From: Clostridia bacterium
Lineage (GTDB): Bacteria > Bacillota_A > Clostridia > Christensenellales > Aristaeellaceae
Length of the DNA stretch: 34,049 bases
Direction: 5' to 3'
NCBI GenBank assembly: GCA_017509065.1
Contig: JAFWQM010000167.1
Span: forward strand, 1-34,049
Positions 24,523-31,745 of the stretch are shown here, piece after piece. A program made the translations under genes and the position numbers. Below the pieces are notes generated by a model. That model made no database searches. It was given only the letters and a program-made list of their open reading frames with translations, and had not been told where the DNA came from. Numbering within the stretch: position 1 is the stretch's first letter; each line of letters opens with the position of its first letter.

Positions 24523-26784
24523 ATGAGCACAATTGTCACCTATACCGCTTCGCTCTGCACCCGGCGCACGGATTATTCCGTCAATACAAAGAACGGCCAG
24601 GCTTGCCAGGAGTTTTATGCCAATAGCTATAACTACGTGGGCATCATCCATTTTCCCGGCATGAACCTGACGAACAAAGTGATCAACGCCCTGATCTTTG
24701 ATATCAAATCGGATAAAGCGGGCTACGGCGCGAGCCACACAAAGACTGTTTATTGGCGGAGATCAAATTATCAGGAAGCGTCCAAGGAAGGGGTCACAGG
24801 CGCGGATTATGTTGGGACGGCCCTGGGCACCATAACAGGTTCTTTCTATGATAACCTGACGTCCCACAGCATTACCGGCGATCTGCTCACGGCCATGGCC
24901 AGCTACATCACGGCGGGCAACAATACCTTCCTGATCTACAATCCCAGCCCGGAGCAAAGCAGCCAGGGGTATTCCAAGAACTACCTCATGTGGACAGACG
25001 TCACCCTGACAGTCAATTATGATGAAGCGGTTTCTTCCCCTTCGTTGTCAGCCACGTCAGCCGATATGGGAACCAGCATCACCGTGTACACCAACTGCCA
25101 GAGTACAGGGGCCACGCATACGCTCACCTATTCCTGTGGCCAGACAAACGGAACCATCGGGACGAATGTTGGGGATTCCACGGCCTGGACGGTTCCCATG
25201 TCCCTGGCCTATGAGATCCCCAACGCCACGTCATGCCTGGTCACCATCACCTGCGATACCTATTACGGCGGGGTGCTGACCGGCAGCAGGACGTGTACGC
25301 TGACCGCGACGCTGCCATCCTGGGTTACGCCGTACATATCGGATATAACCCATCAGGACAGCGAAACGACCGTCCAGCAGACCATTGGCTCGTATGTACG
25401 GGGGCTGAGCAAGCCTACCGTCACCATCACGGCCCTGGGCCGCTATATGAGTACGATCACAGCATACCGCGCCACGCTGGATGGCGTTACCTACACGACG
25501 GCCTCCTTTACCGCCAGCAAATATCTATCCCTTTCCGGGAATATGACGCTGACCGTTACCGTCACCGATTCACGCGGACGGACTTCCACGGATACCCGGT
25601 CGCTCACTATCCTGGATTACTCCTATCCCTCCATCCGGCAGTTCGCGGCGGATCGCTGCAATGCGGCGGGCACAGAATCGCAGCGGGATAGTTCTTATGT
25701 CCGCATCCAATTCCGTGGGGCGATCTCCAGCCTGGGCAACGCGAACGCCACAGAGTATTACGTCTACTACAAACTGTCCACCGCATCAACATGGACGCTG
25801 GCTGAAAGCTCTACCACTGCCGGGCAGTATGACATTACCGTTCTCAACCATGTGCTGTCCCAGAGTTTCAGCCCGCTTTACAGCTACGACATCAAAATCC
25901 GGCTGAAAGATTCCTTTGCCTATGTGGAACAGTCCGTGAGCATCGGCACGAAGCAGGTCATCATGGACATTCTGTCGGACGGCCAGGGCATAGCCTTCGG
26001 GAAGATCGCGGAAACGTCCGGGTGTGTGGATTTAGGGTGGCCGCTGAAGCTGTCCTCGCCGCTGAGCATTGAAAACGGCGGCACAGGGGCTTCAAGCGCA
26101 GCGCTGGCCCGGTATTACCTCGGCGCGGTATCCAAGACCGGCGACACGATGACGGGCAATCTGAATATTCAGAGCTACCTTTACCCCTCTGTTTATCTGG
26201 TACCCACCTATAACGATACGACAAACCGCACTGTTTTTGAGGGCAGCTATGCGGGAGCGTCCTCTTTTGCCGCATGGGAAGATTCGTCCGGCAACAACAG
26301 GCGGATGCTGGAAGTAAGGACGAAAAGCTATGCTCCGAGCCTGGACAACGCGGTGCTGCTTCGCGTGGCGGACGCTGGGACATGGTACGCCTACCGGGTG
26401 TTTCATTCCGGGATGGCGTCGCCGGTGCCCATCGCAAACGGGGGAACAGGGGCGGCTGATGCCGCTTCTGCCCGGAGCAATTTAGGCGCGAACAATGCCT
26501 CCAACCTGACCGCCGGAACAATCCCCGCCGCCCGGCTGCCCTTCAAAATCGCCTATGGCACGGTCAGCGTCAGTTCCAGTACAAATGTGTATATCGACTA
26601 TTCCAGCGCAGGGTTCACGGCGGCTCCGTATGTCGTCATAAACTACGCGACCACCGGCAGCAACTGGACAGGAAGCGGAGGTGTGATAAAAGTATACAGC
26701 AAAACCGCATCCGGGTGCTATGTGACCGTAGGCGGTTCTTACAGTACAGCGCGCGATTGTGACTGGGTAGCGTTTGGAATATAA
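24523..26784 (+). CDS. Large tail/receptor-binding protein (DUF859-like)
   Basis: A 753-residue protein resembling the DUF859 siphovirus structural family. An N-terminal domain (MSTIVTYTASLCTRRTDYSV) is followed by tandem Ig/FN3-like beta domains (for example LSATSADMGTSITVYTNCQS; LSLSGNMTLTVTVTDSRGRT) and the family hallmark IKIRLKDSFAYVEQSVSIGT with GQGIAFGKIAE. A fibre-type C terminus follows, with NGGTGA repeats (two copies), GDTMTGNLNI and the ending CDWVAFGI. The NGGTGA and GDTMTG motifs are common in tail-fibre tips. AACAGGAGAGCAGC precedes the ATG. It is the last virion gene before the methyltransferase and lysis region. Confidence 0.8.
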   Translation: MSTIVTYTASLCTRRTDYSVNTKNGQACQEFYANSYNYVGIIHFPGMNLTNKVINALIFDIKSDKAGYGASHTKTVYWRRSNYQEASKEGVTGADYVGTALGTITGSFYDNLTSHSITGDLLTAMASYITAGNNTFLIYNPSPEQSSQGYSKNYLMWTDVTLTVNYDEAVSSPSLSATSADMGTSITVYTNCQSTGATHTLTYSCGQTNGTIGTNVGDSTAWTVPMSLAYEIPNATSCLVTITCDTYYGGVLTGSRTCTLTATLPSWVTPYISDITHQDSETTVQQTIGSYVRGLSKPTVTITALGRYMSTITAYRATLDGVTYTTASFTASKYLSLSGNMTLTVTVTDSRGRTSTDTRSLTILDYSYPSIRQFAADRCNAAGTESQRDSSYVRIQFRGAISSLGNANATEYYVYYKLSTASTWTLAESSTTAGQYDITVLNHVLSQSFSPLYSYDIKIRLKDSFAYVEQSVSIGTKQVIMDILSDGQGIAFGKIAETSGCVDLGWPLKLSSPLSIENGGTGASSAALARYYLGAVSKTGDTMTGNLNIQSYLYPSVYLVPTYNDTTNRTVFEGSYAGASSFAAWEDSSGNNRRMLEVRTKSYAPSLDNAVLLRVADAGTWYAYRVFHSGMASPVPIANGGTGAADAASARSNLGANNASNLTAGTIPAARLPFKIAYGTVSVSSSTNVYIDYSSAGFTAAPYVVINYATTGSNWTGSGGVIKVYSKTASGCYVTVGGSYSTARDCDWVAFGI

Positions 26785-26795
26785 AGCAGCCATAC

Positions 26796-26812
26796 CCAGG
26801 TACCTGGATTTT
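26796..26812 (+). terminator. Weak terminator-like palindrome after the DUF859-like gene
   Basis: CCAGGTACCTGG (26796-26807) is a perfect palindrome followed by ATTTTT. The stem is short (four pairs with a GTAC loop), so termination would be weak. Confidence 0.35.
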
Positions 26813-26838
26813 TCTCATAAGGATCGGGGGTGATTCCA

Positions 26839-27471
26839 TTGGACATTATCCGCAGCATTTCCTATGACCAGACGGAGATTCTCCTGAGTATTCTCCGGCT
26901 GCATGTTCCGGCTGGGGTGATCGACTGTGATCCCACCTACAGCAAGGGGCAGTTCTACAAGGACGGTCTCATCAAGCAGCCCCGGCTGCGCTTTGACCTG
27001 TATCCCAGCGGGCCTGGCATTGAGAAGGCGGACTGCCGCCATCTTCCCATAGAGGATAACACGCTGAACTGCATGATCTTCGACCCGCCTTTCCTGGCGA
27101 CGACAGGCAAATCCCTGTCCGACAAGATCGGGAACATCATTAACCGGCGCTTTGGGGTGTATCCCAATGAAAAGGCGCTGCACCAATTCTATATCGATAG
27201 TTTGAAAGAAGCGTACCGTGTGCTGAAGCCGCACGGTATTTTAATTTTCAAATGCATGGACAAGGTGAGCAGCGGAACGCAGTATCTGAGCCATGTGTTC
27301 ATTTGCAATGAAGCCGTCAGGATCGGGTTCTATCCCAGGGATCTGTTTGTCCTGCTGGCGAAAAACAGGCTGACCGCTGACTGGCAGGCAAAGAATCAGC
27401 GCACGGCCCGGAAACACCACTGTTTTTTCTATGTGTTTGAAAAAGGCGGGAAGATGGTGCGGTACATCTGA
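26839..27471 (+). CDS. Small SAM-dependent DNA methyltransferase-like protein (DPPF motif)
   Basis: A 210-residue protein. TTG 26839 is chosen over GTG 26830 because GGGGGTGATT then sits at normal spacing, matching the other TTG starts here. The catalytic-type motif DPPF (82-85, in NCMIFDPPFLATTG) is that of N6-adenine/N4-cytosine methyltransferases. ADCRHLPIEDNTLNCM upstream and HGILIFKCMDKVSSG downstream fit a class I SAM-dependent fold. A classical FxGxG motif I is not evident; VIDCDPTYSKGQFYKDG near the N terminus may take its place. No partner restriction enzyme is nearby. It may protect phage DNA or act elsewhere; the substrate is uncertain. Confidence 0.72.
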   Translation: MDIIRSISYDQTEILLSILRLHVPAGVIDCDPTYSKGQFYKDGLIKQPRLRFDLYPSGPGIEKADCRHLPIEDNTLNCMIFDPPFLATTGKSLSDKIGNIINRRFGVYPNEKALHQFYIDSLKEAYRVLKPHGILIFKCMDKVSSGTQYLSHVFICNEAVRIGFYPRDLFVLLAKNRLTADWQAKNQRTARKHHCFFYVFEKGGKMVRYI

Positions 27472-27510
27472 TACGATTGATACTCTGCTGAAAAAGCTCT
27501 GAAGAAAAAA

Positions 27511-27609
27511 GGGGCTCCAAAGTGTGAGCATTGGGGCTCCGAAAAAGAGCGTCAGAATGTGGGCATAGGGGCACCAAAAAGTGAGCGTTGGGGCTCCGAA
27601 AAGTGAGCA
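27511..27609. repeat. Tandem array of about 22-nt repeats upstream of the holin gene
   Basis: Four units headed GGGGC[TA]CC begin at 27511, 27533, 27568 and 27590. The best consensus is GGGGCTCCGAAAAGTGAGC plus GTT. Unit 2 is longer (35 nt) and appears to contain a headless fifth copy (CAGAATGTGGGCATA). The copies are directly adjacent with no unique spacers. The array fills the 183-nt gap between the methyltransferase-like and holin genes; no promoter was recognised in it. It may bind a protein as iterons do. Function unknown. Confidence 0.85.
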
Positions 27610-27654
27610 AAAGAGCTCGCTATTATTCTATACGAAACAAGGAGGATACTTTCT

Positions 27655-28113
27655 ATGCATGATTTTTCTGTTGATCTGATTTGGGCCAAGATTCAGGTAG
27701 CCTGCACCGCCATCGGCGGTTGGCTCGGTTTTTTTCTGGGCGGCTTGGATGGACTGCTGATCGCCCTGATCATCTTCATGGCCTTGGACTATGTCACCGG
27801 CATCATGTGCGCCGTGTTGGATAAAACCCTGTCCAGCAGAGTGGGTTTCAGGGGCATCTTCAAGAAAGCCCTGATCCTCATCATGGTGGGCATCGCCAAT
27901 ATCGTGGATGTTCATGTGGTAGGTACCGGCAGCGCGCTGCGCGGCGCAGTTATTTGCTTCTACCTGAGCAATGAAGGCCTTTCCCTGTTGGAAAACGCCG
28001 CCTACATCGGCCTGCCCATTCCCGAGAAGCTCAAAGAAATCCTATCCCAGCTGCATCACCGCACTGAAAAGGAAGCGGAGAATGCCGCCAAGGACAAATC
28101 CGAAAATGAGTAA
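27655..28113 (+). CDS. Phage holin (TcdE / holin 4_1 family)
   Basis: A 152-residue membrane protein that permeabilises the membrane at the end of the lytic cycle. Hydrophobic segments are visible at about 14-30 (VACTAIGGWLGFFLGGLDG), 33-54 (LLIALIIFMALDYVTGIMCAV) and 72-90 (ALILIMVGIANIVDVHVVG). The DYVTGI motif and the SRVGFRGIFKK loop are diagnostic of this family. The C terminus is charged and cytoplasmic-like (RTEKEAENAAKDKSENE). AAGGAGGATAC precedes the ATG. It begins the lysis cassette; the deacetylase gene follows after 13 nt and the endolysin comes third. Confidence 0.93.
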   Translation: MHDFSVDLIWAKIQVACTAIGGWLGFFLGGLDGLLIALIIFMALDYVTGIMCAVLDKTLSSRVGFRGIFKKALILIMVGIANIVDVHVVGTGSALRGAVICFYLSNEGLSLLENAAYIGLPIPEKLKEILSQLHHRTEKEAENAAKDKSENE

Positions 28114-28126
28114 TGGAGGGATGCCA

Positions 28127-29464
28127 ATGAAACGACTGCTTGCTCTATGCCTCGCCCTGTGTCTTGCTCTGTGCCTCGTGCTTTCCCTGCCTTTATCCGC
28201 TTCTGCGGAGAAAGCATATGCTTTCCCCGATTGCTTTCACGTCACTTACACAGTATCTGAAGGAAAAACCAACAACGGCCAGTCCTTCGTTTCCAGGGAG
28301 TATGTGCATACCACGCGGCCGGAAGTGGATAAAGAAATCAACGGCCTTGTGGACGCTTTCGACGCGCAGTTTTCTCCTGGGCTTCAAAGAACGGCCAGCC
28401 CTAAACGGAACAGCCGGCTGGATATCCATGTGGTAAATACCCGATCCGGGGACAGCTGTTTGAGTTTCCTGGTGCTTGCCAGGGAGAGCTACAACAGGAA
28501 ACAGCTGCGTTCTCCCTTTGTCTGCCGGGTTTTCGATATGGCGTCCGGCGAGCAGGTAACGCTGGTGGATATCCTGGGCGAGGAAAGCGAAGCCTGGGAT
28601 GTGCTGGCTGAGATTGCCTATTGCGAGCTGGACGGATACTTCGCAAATCAGGAAGCAAACTACGCGGCGCTCAACGGCCTCTGCCGGAAGGAAACGCTCA
28701 TGAATACGCCTTTTCTGCTGGGGCCGGTGTGCCTGACGCTGGTATACGAAGCGAAAACGCTCTATCCCGATGAAACCTCTCTCCTGTATGTGACCATTCC
28801 ATATAACGCGCTCCGGGGCATGATGACCGCTTACGGGGAGCGTCAGACGGACAATTCCCGGTATAAAATGGTGGCGCTGACCTTCGATGACGGCCCGGTA
28901 TACGAGAATACCGCGAAAGTGCTGAACGCGCTGCGGAGAAACGGGGCCCAGGCGACCTTCTTCATGATCGGAACGCAGATCGAAGAGAATCCCGACATCG
29001 CTCTCCGGGCGCACGATGAGCTTCATTCTCTCCAAAGCCACCACTACAGGCATGCCAGCAAGTCCTCGGCGGATCATATTCAGGAAGATACCCAGCGCAT
29101 GGAAGCGCTGACGTCCGCCACCTGGGGATTAAGCCCCTGGCTGTTCCGTGCGCCATATAATCGCTTTGAGCGTTTCATTGAGGCGGGGGTTGATCTGCCC
29201 ATGATCGCTTATGATGTAGACGCCGGGGATGGCGGCGGCAGGCCGCCCAATGAAGTGCTGTACACCGTGAAGAAGCAGGTTCACGATGGGGCGATCATCC
29301 GCTTGCACGATACCGTGGACAATGCCGCGGAATTCTGCCAGCTCATCACGGAATGGCTGTATGATAATGGCTATATGTGCGTGACGGTGGAAGACTTGTT
29401 CATCCATTACAAGCAGGAAATGGTGGCTGGCGAAGTGTTCTACAACGTAATACCCACCTATTGA
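28127..29464 (+). CDS. Secreted polysaccharide (peptidoglycan) deacetylase, NodB family
   Basis: A 445-residue exported enzyme. ATG 28127 is chosen because GGAGGG lies 6 nt upstream. Residues 1-27 are a signal peptide with a Leu/Ala/Cys-rich core ending SASA|E. The N-terminal half (to about 235) resembles the DUF3298/DUF4163 modules found before deacetylase domains. The NodB domain has TFDDGP (motif 1), HHYRH (metal-binding HxxxH), RAPYN (motif 3), AYDVDAGD and RLHDT (motif 5), so it should be catalytically intact. It probably removes acetyl groups from cell-wall GlcNAc/MurNAc. It lies inside the lysis cassette, which is unusual. The last codons (29441-29456) already match the 16-nt repeat that fills the downstream gap. 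Confidence 0.87.
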   Translation: MKRLLALCLALCLALCLVLSLPLSASAEKAYAFPDCFHVTYTVSEGKTNNGQSFVSREYVHTTRPEVDKEINGLVDAFDAQFSPGLQRTASPKRNSRLDIHVVNTRSGDSCLSFLVLARESYNRKQLRSPFVCRVFDMASGEQVTLVDILGEESEAWDVLAEIAYCELDGYFANQEANYAALNGLCRKETLMNTPFLLGPVCLTLVYEAKTLYPDETSLLYVTIPYNALRGMMTAYGERQTDNSRYKMVALTFDDGPVYENTAKVLNALRRNGAQATFFMIGTQIEENPDIALRAHDELHSLQSHHYRHASKSSADHIQEDTQRMEALTSATWGLSPWLFRAPYNRFERFIEAGVDLPMIAYDVDAGDGGGRPPNEVLYTVKKQVHDGAIIRLHDTVDNAAEFCQLITEWLYDNGYMCVTVEDLFIHYKQEMVAGEVFYNVIPTY

Positions 29465-29472
29465 AAATCATG

Positions 29473-29603
29473 ACAACGTAACACCACTACAGCATAAATA
29501 CCATTTTCAGCATACAACCATTACAACGTACAACCATTACAACGTAAAACCATTACAACGTAAAACCATTACAATGAAAATAGCACTACAGCGTAAATAC
29601 CGC
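29473..29603. repeat. Array of about eight 16-nt tandem repeats between deacetylase and endolysin genes
   Basis: The consensus is TACAACGTAAAACCAT. Near-perfect units lie at 29522-29537, 29538-29553 and 29554-29569; degenerate 15-19-nt units extend to both sides. A related block is already present at 29441-29456, inside the end of the deacetylase gene, and CGTAACACCACTAC (29477-29490) recurs as CGTAATACCACTAC at 31708-31721. There are no spacers. Possible protein-binding array or slippage product. Confidence 0.85.
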
Positions 29604-29626
29604 ACTGAATAACTGATCAACGATTC

Positions 29627-29660
29627 GGGCGGCTGGGAAACTGGCCGCCCTTTTTCTTTT
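29627..29660 (+). terminator. Intrinsic terminator before the endolysin gene
   Basis: GGGCGGC (29627-29633) pairs with GCCGCCC (29644-29650), followed by TTTTTCTTTT. The endolysin ribosome binding site GGAGGG begins at 29661, directly after the T tract. This is one of the strongest hairpins of the late region. Confidence 0.87.
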
Positions 29661-29670
29661 GGAGGGCTAT

Positions 29671-31020
29671 ATGAAATACAGTGAAAAGAATCCGCCCCTG
29701 GTTTGTATGCAAACCCAGAGTTCCTGCTACAGGGGCACCGGCAAAATGAAGATCAAAGGCGTCCTGTGGCATGACACGGGAGCCAACAATCCCAACCTCA
29801 AGCGGTATGTCCAGCCCAGCGACGATGCGCCTGACCGGGCGGAGTGGCTGGAGAGGCTTGGAAAGAATCAGTACAATAACGACTGGAATCACGTGACCCG
29901 GAAAGCGGGCATGAACTGCTGGATCGGCAAACTGGCCGATGGTACGGTCACCACGGTGCAAACCATGCCCTGGGATTACCGGCCATGGGGATGCGGTTCC
30001 GGCAGACAGGGAAGCTGCAACAACGGCTGGATTCAGTTTGAGATCTGCGAGGATAACAAGAATGATGCCGGATATTTCAGCAAGGTGTATCAGGAAGCCT
30101 GTGAGATCACGGCCTATCTTTGCAAGTTATATCACATTGATCCCCTGGGCGCTGCCGACTGCGGCGGTGTAACCGTTCCCACAATCCTCTGCCATCAGGA
30201 CAGTTATAAGCTGGGGCTGGGCAGCAACCATAGCGACATCTACGATTGGTTCAAACGGTATGGAAAAGATATGGATACGGTACGGCGGGATGTGGCGCGG
30301 CTGCTGGCGGAAGAAACGCCTGCTGAGGAGCCTGTTCCAACTCAGCCTGTTCCTAACCAGCCCTCTCCGATCCAGCTCGACGAGAAAACCATCTGGAATA
30401 CCCTTTCGTCTTTTATCTGCAATGATTACGGCGTGGCCGGGCTGATGGGCAATTTCTATGCCGAATCCGGGCTGAAATCCATCAATCTGCAAACCACGGG
30501 GAACAAAGCGCTGGGGATGACAGATGAGGAATACACTGCCGCAGTCGATAACGGCGCTTATACGCATTTCGCGGATGACCGCCACGGCTATGGGCTCGCC
30601 CAGTGGACGTACCCCAGCCGGAAAGAGGAATTGTTAGCCTTTGCGCGTGAACGCGGTGCGTCTATTGGAGACTGCGCCATGCAGCTTGCTTTCGTCCGGC
30701 AGGAACTGGGGTCGAAGCTGCTGGCCGCGCTCAGAAACGTAACCTCCGTCCGGGAAGCCTCCGACGCAGTCATGCTGCAATATGAGCGCCCGAAAGACCA
30801 ATGCGTCGAAGCCCAGGACAGGCGGGCTTCCTTTTCCCAGCGGTTTTACGATCAATACCGCAAAACCGTATTTTTCCGTGTGCGGAAAAGCTGGAATGAC
30901 AAAGCGTCACAGCTCGGCGCGTTTCATGTTTTCCAATACGCAAAAAACTGTGCTGATACACACCCCGGGTATGCTGTGTTCGATGAGGCCGGCGGGCAGG
31001 TATATCCCGAAGCGCAGTAA
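29671..31020 (+). CDS. Endolysin: amidase plus phage lysozyme-like domain and SPOR-like C terminus
   Basis: A 449-residue peptidoglycan hydrolase. ATG 29671 follows GGAGGGCTAT; an in-frame TTG at 29659 lies before the ribosome binding site. Residues 25-195 are an Amidase_2 N-acetylmuramoyl-L-alanine amidase (candidate zinc ligands His34 in VLWHDTG and His175/His187 in CHQDSY and SNHSD). Residues 215-235 are a Pro-rich linker (EEPVPTQPVPNQPSPIQ). Residues 238-375 resemble the phage tail lysozyme family (Lysozyme_2), with a candidate Glu265 in GNFYAESGL and YGLAQWTYPSR. Residues 395-449 (FFRVRKSWNDKASQLGAF ... GYAVFDEAGGQVY) look like a SPOR-type wall-binding module. It has no signal peptide, so release relies on the holin. 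Confidence 0.9.
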   Translation: MKYSEKNPPLVCMQTQSSCYRGTGKMKIKGVLWHDTGANNPNLKRYVQPSDDAPDRAEWLERLGKNQYNNDWNHVTRKAGMNCWIGKLADGTVTTVQTMPWDYRPWGCGSGRQGSCNNGWIQFEICEDNKNDAGYFSKVYQEACEITAYLCKLYHIDPLGAADCGGVTVPTILCHQDSYKLGLGSNHSDIYDWFKRYGKDMDTVRRDVARLLAEETPAEEPVPTQPVPNQPSPIQLDEKTIWNTLSSFICNDYGVAGLMGNFYAESGLKSINLQTTGNKALGMTDEEYTAAVDNGAYTHFADDRHGYGLAQWTYPSRKEELLAFARERGASIGDCAMQLAFVRQELGSKLLAALRNVTSVREASDAVMLQYERPKDQCVEAQDRRASFSQRFYDQYRKTVFFRVRKSWNDKASQLGAFHVFQYAKNCADTHPGYAVFDEAGGQVYPEAQ

Positions 31021-31059
31021 ACAGGAACAGTAAATTGGAGTAGTAAATAGGAGGCCCAT

Positions 31060-31497
31060 ATGGCGAGAATAAACGATCAGCAGAAAAAAGCGATCCAGTC
31101 CCTGCGGTCAGCGGGATTGGGGTATAAGAGTATTGCGGCGCGGCTTTCTCTTCCGCTGGGCACTGTTAAGAGCTATTGCGCCAGGAAATGCAGAAAACCC
31201 AGGCCCTCTTCCCGGCCCAGGCCCTCTCTTATTTTAGGCCAGGGTGAACCCTGCAAAGAATGCGGCCAGCTTTTCACCCAGCTAAATGGTGCGAAAAAGC
31301 GTTTGTTTTGTTCGGACAAATGCAGGCAGCTTTGGTGGAATAAGCATCCCGAAATGCTCCATCGGAAAGCGCTCTATCCTTTTATCTGCGCACAGTGTGG
31401 GGGCGAGTTCCAGGCTTACGGAAACAACCATCGGAAATACTGCTCTCGGGACTGTTATGTGGCGGCCCGGTTCGCAAAGAAGGCGATGACGGCTTGA
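31060..31497 (+). CDS. Sigma-region-4-like HTH protein with two Cys-rich finger motifs
   Basis: A 145-residue DNA-binding protein. Residues 1-45 are a sigma-70 region 4-like HTH (QQKKAIQSLRSAGLGYKSIA, LSLPLGTVKSYCARKC). Two Cys motifs follow: CKECG...FCSDKCRQLWW (about 65-92) and CAQCG...YCSRDCYVAARF (about 110-137), the 'FCS.KC' form seen in small element-borne zinc-finger proteins. It opens the recombination cassette (GGAGGCCCAT ribosome binding site), and its stop overlaps the SHOCT start as TTGA. Such proteins often precede large serine recombinases in Firmicutes elements. A role as a recombination directionality or transcription factor is inference. Confidence 0.78.
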   Translation: MARINDQQKKAIQSLRSAGLGYKSIAARLSLPLGTVKSYCARKCRKPRPSSRPRPSLILGQGEPCKECGQLFTQLNGAKKRLFCSDKCRQLWWNKHPEMLHRKALYPFICAQCGGEFQAYGNNHRKYCSRDCYVAARFAKKAMTA

Positions 31498-31538
31498 CGC
31501 AGTTCAGCTTGACGCAGTTCAGCTCGATACAGTTCCAA
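31494..31538 (+). repeat. Three 15-nt direct repeats at the start of the SHOCT gene
   Basis: TTGACGCAGTTCAGC occurs identically at 31494-31508 and 31509-31523, then degenerately at 31524-31538. The repeat carries both the start codon and the upstream stop, so copy number changes alter the protein N terminus in frame. Confidence 0.85.
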
Positions 31539-31697
31539 TCAGAAAAAGACTACCTGGCCGCAAGGGATATCGCTATCCATCTGCTGAAAGCTGGTTCCCT
31601 GACCAGGGAAGAATTTGTTCAGATTGATACAATTCTCCGGCAGAAATTCTCTCCCCGTATAGGCGCTTTACTGGCAGATTTCCCTTGCTATTCCTGA
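31494..31697 (+). CDS. Small SHOCT-domain protein of the recombinase cassette
   Basis: A 67-residue protein starting TTG 31494, overlapping the upstream stop (TTGA), with AAGG about 10 nt upstream. The N-terminal residues are three five-residue repeats (MTQFS LTQFS SIQFQ) encoded by 15-nt DNA repeats. The rest (SEKDYLAARDIAIHLLKAGS, LTREEFVQIDTILRQKFSPR) matches the short C-terminal (SHOCT) helical motif. Proteins like this are usually encoded beside serine recombinases of clostridial integrative elements and may bind DNA or the recombinase; their exact function is unknown. Confidence 0.72.
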   Translation: MTQFSLTQFSSIQFQSEKDYLAARDIAIHLLKAGSLTREEFVQIDTILRQKFSPRIGALLADFPCYS

Positions 31698-31707
31698 AAA
31701 TGTATGG

Positions 31708-31721
31708 CGTAATACCACTAC
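31708..31721 (+). repeat. Isolated copy of the 16-nt-array motif before recombinase 1
   Basis: CGTAATACCACTAC matches CGTAACACCACTAC at 29477-29490 at 13 of 14 positions. It lies in the 48-nt gap between the SHOCT stop and the recombinase GTG. It may be a shared binding site; chance similarity is possible. Confidence 0.4.
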
Positions 31722-31745
31722 CATCTTTGAAAGGGGGAGCCGAAC

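Noticed and set aside
20823..26784. Diversity-generating retroelement acting on tail fibres
   Set aside because: No reverse transcriptase, accessory gene or template/variable repeat pair was seen in the window.
27511..29603. CRISPR arrays
   Set aside because: Both repeat arrays have directly adjacent units with no unique spacers, units are 16 and 22 nt, and no cas genes are present.
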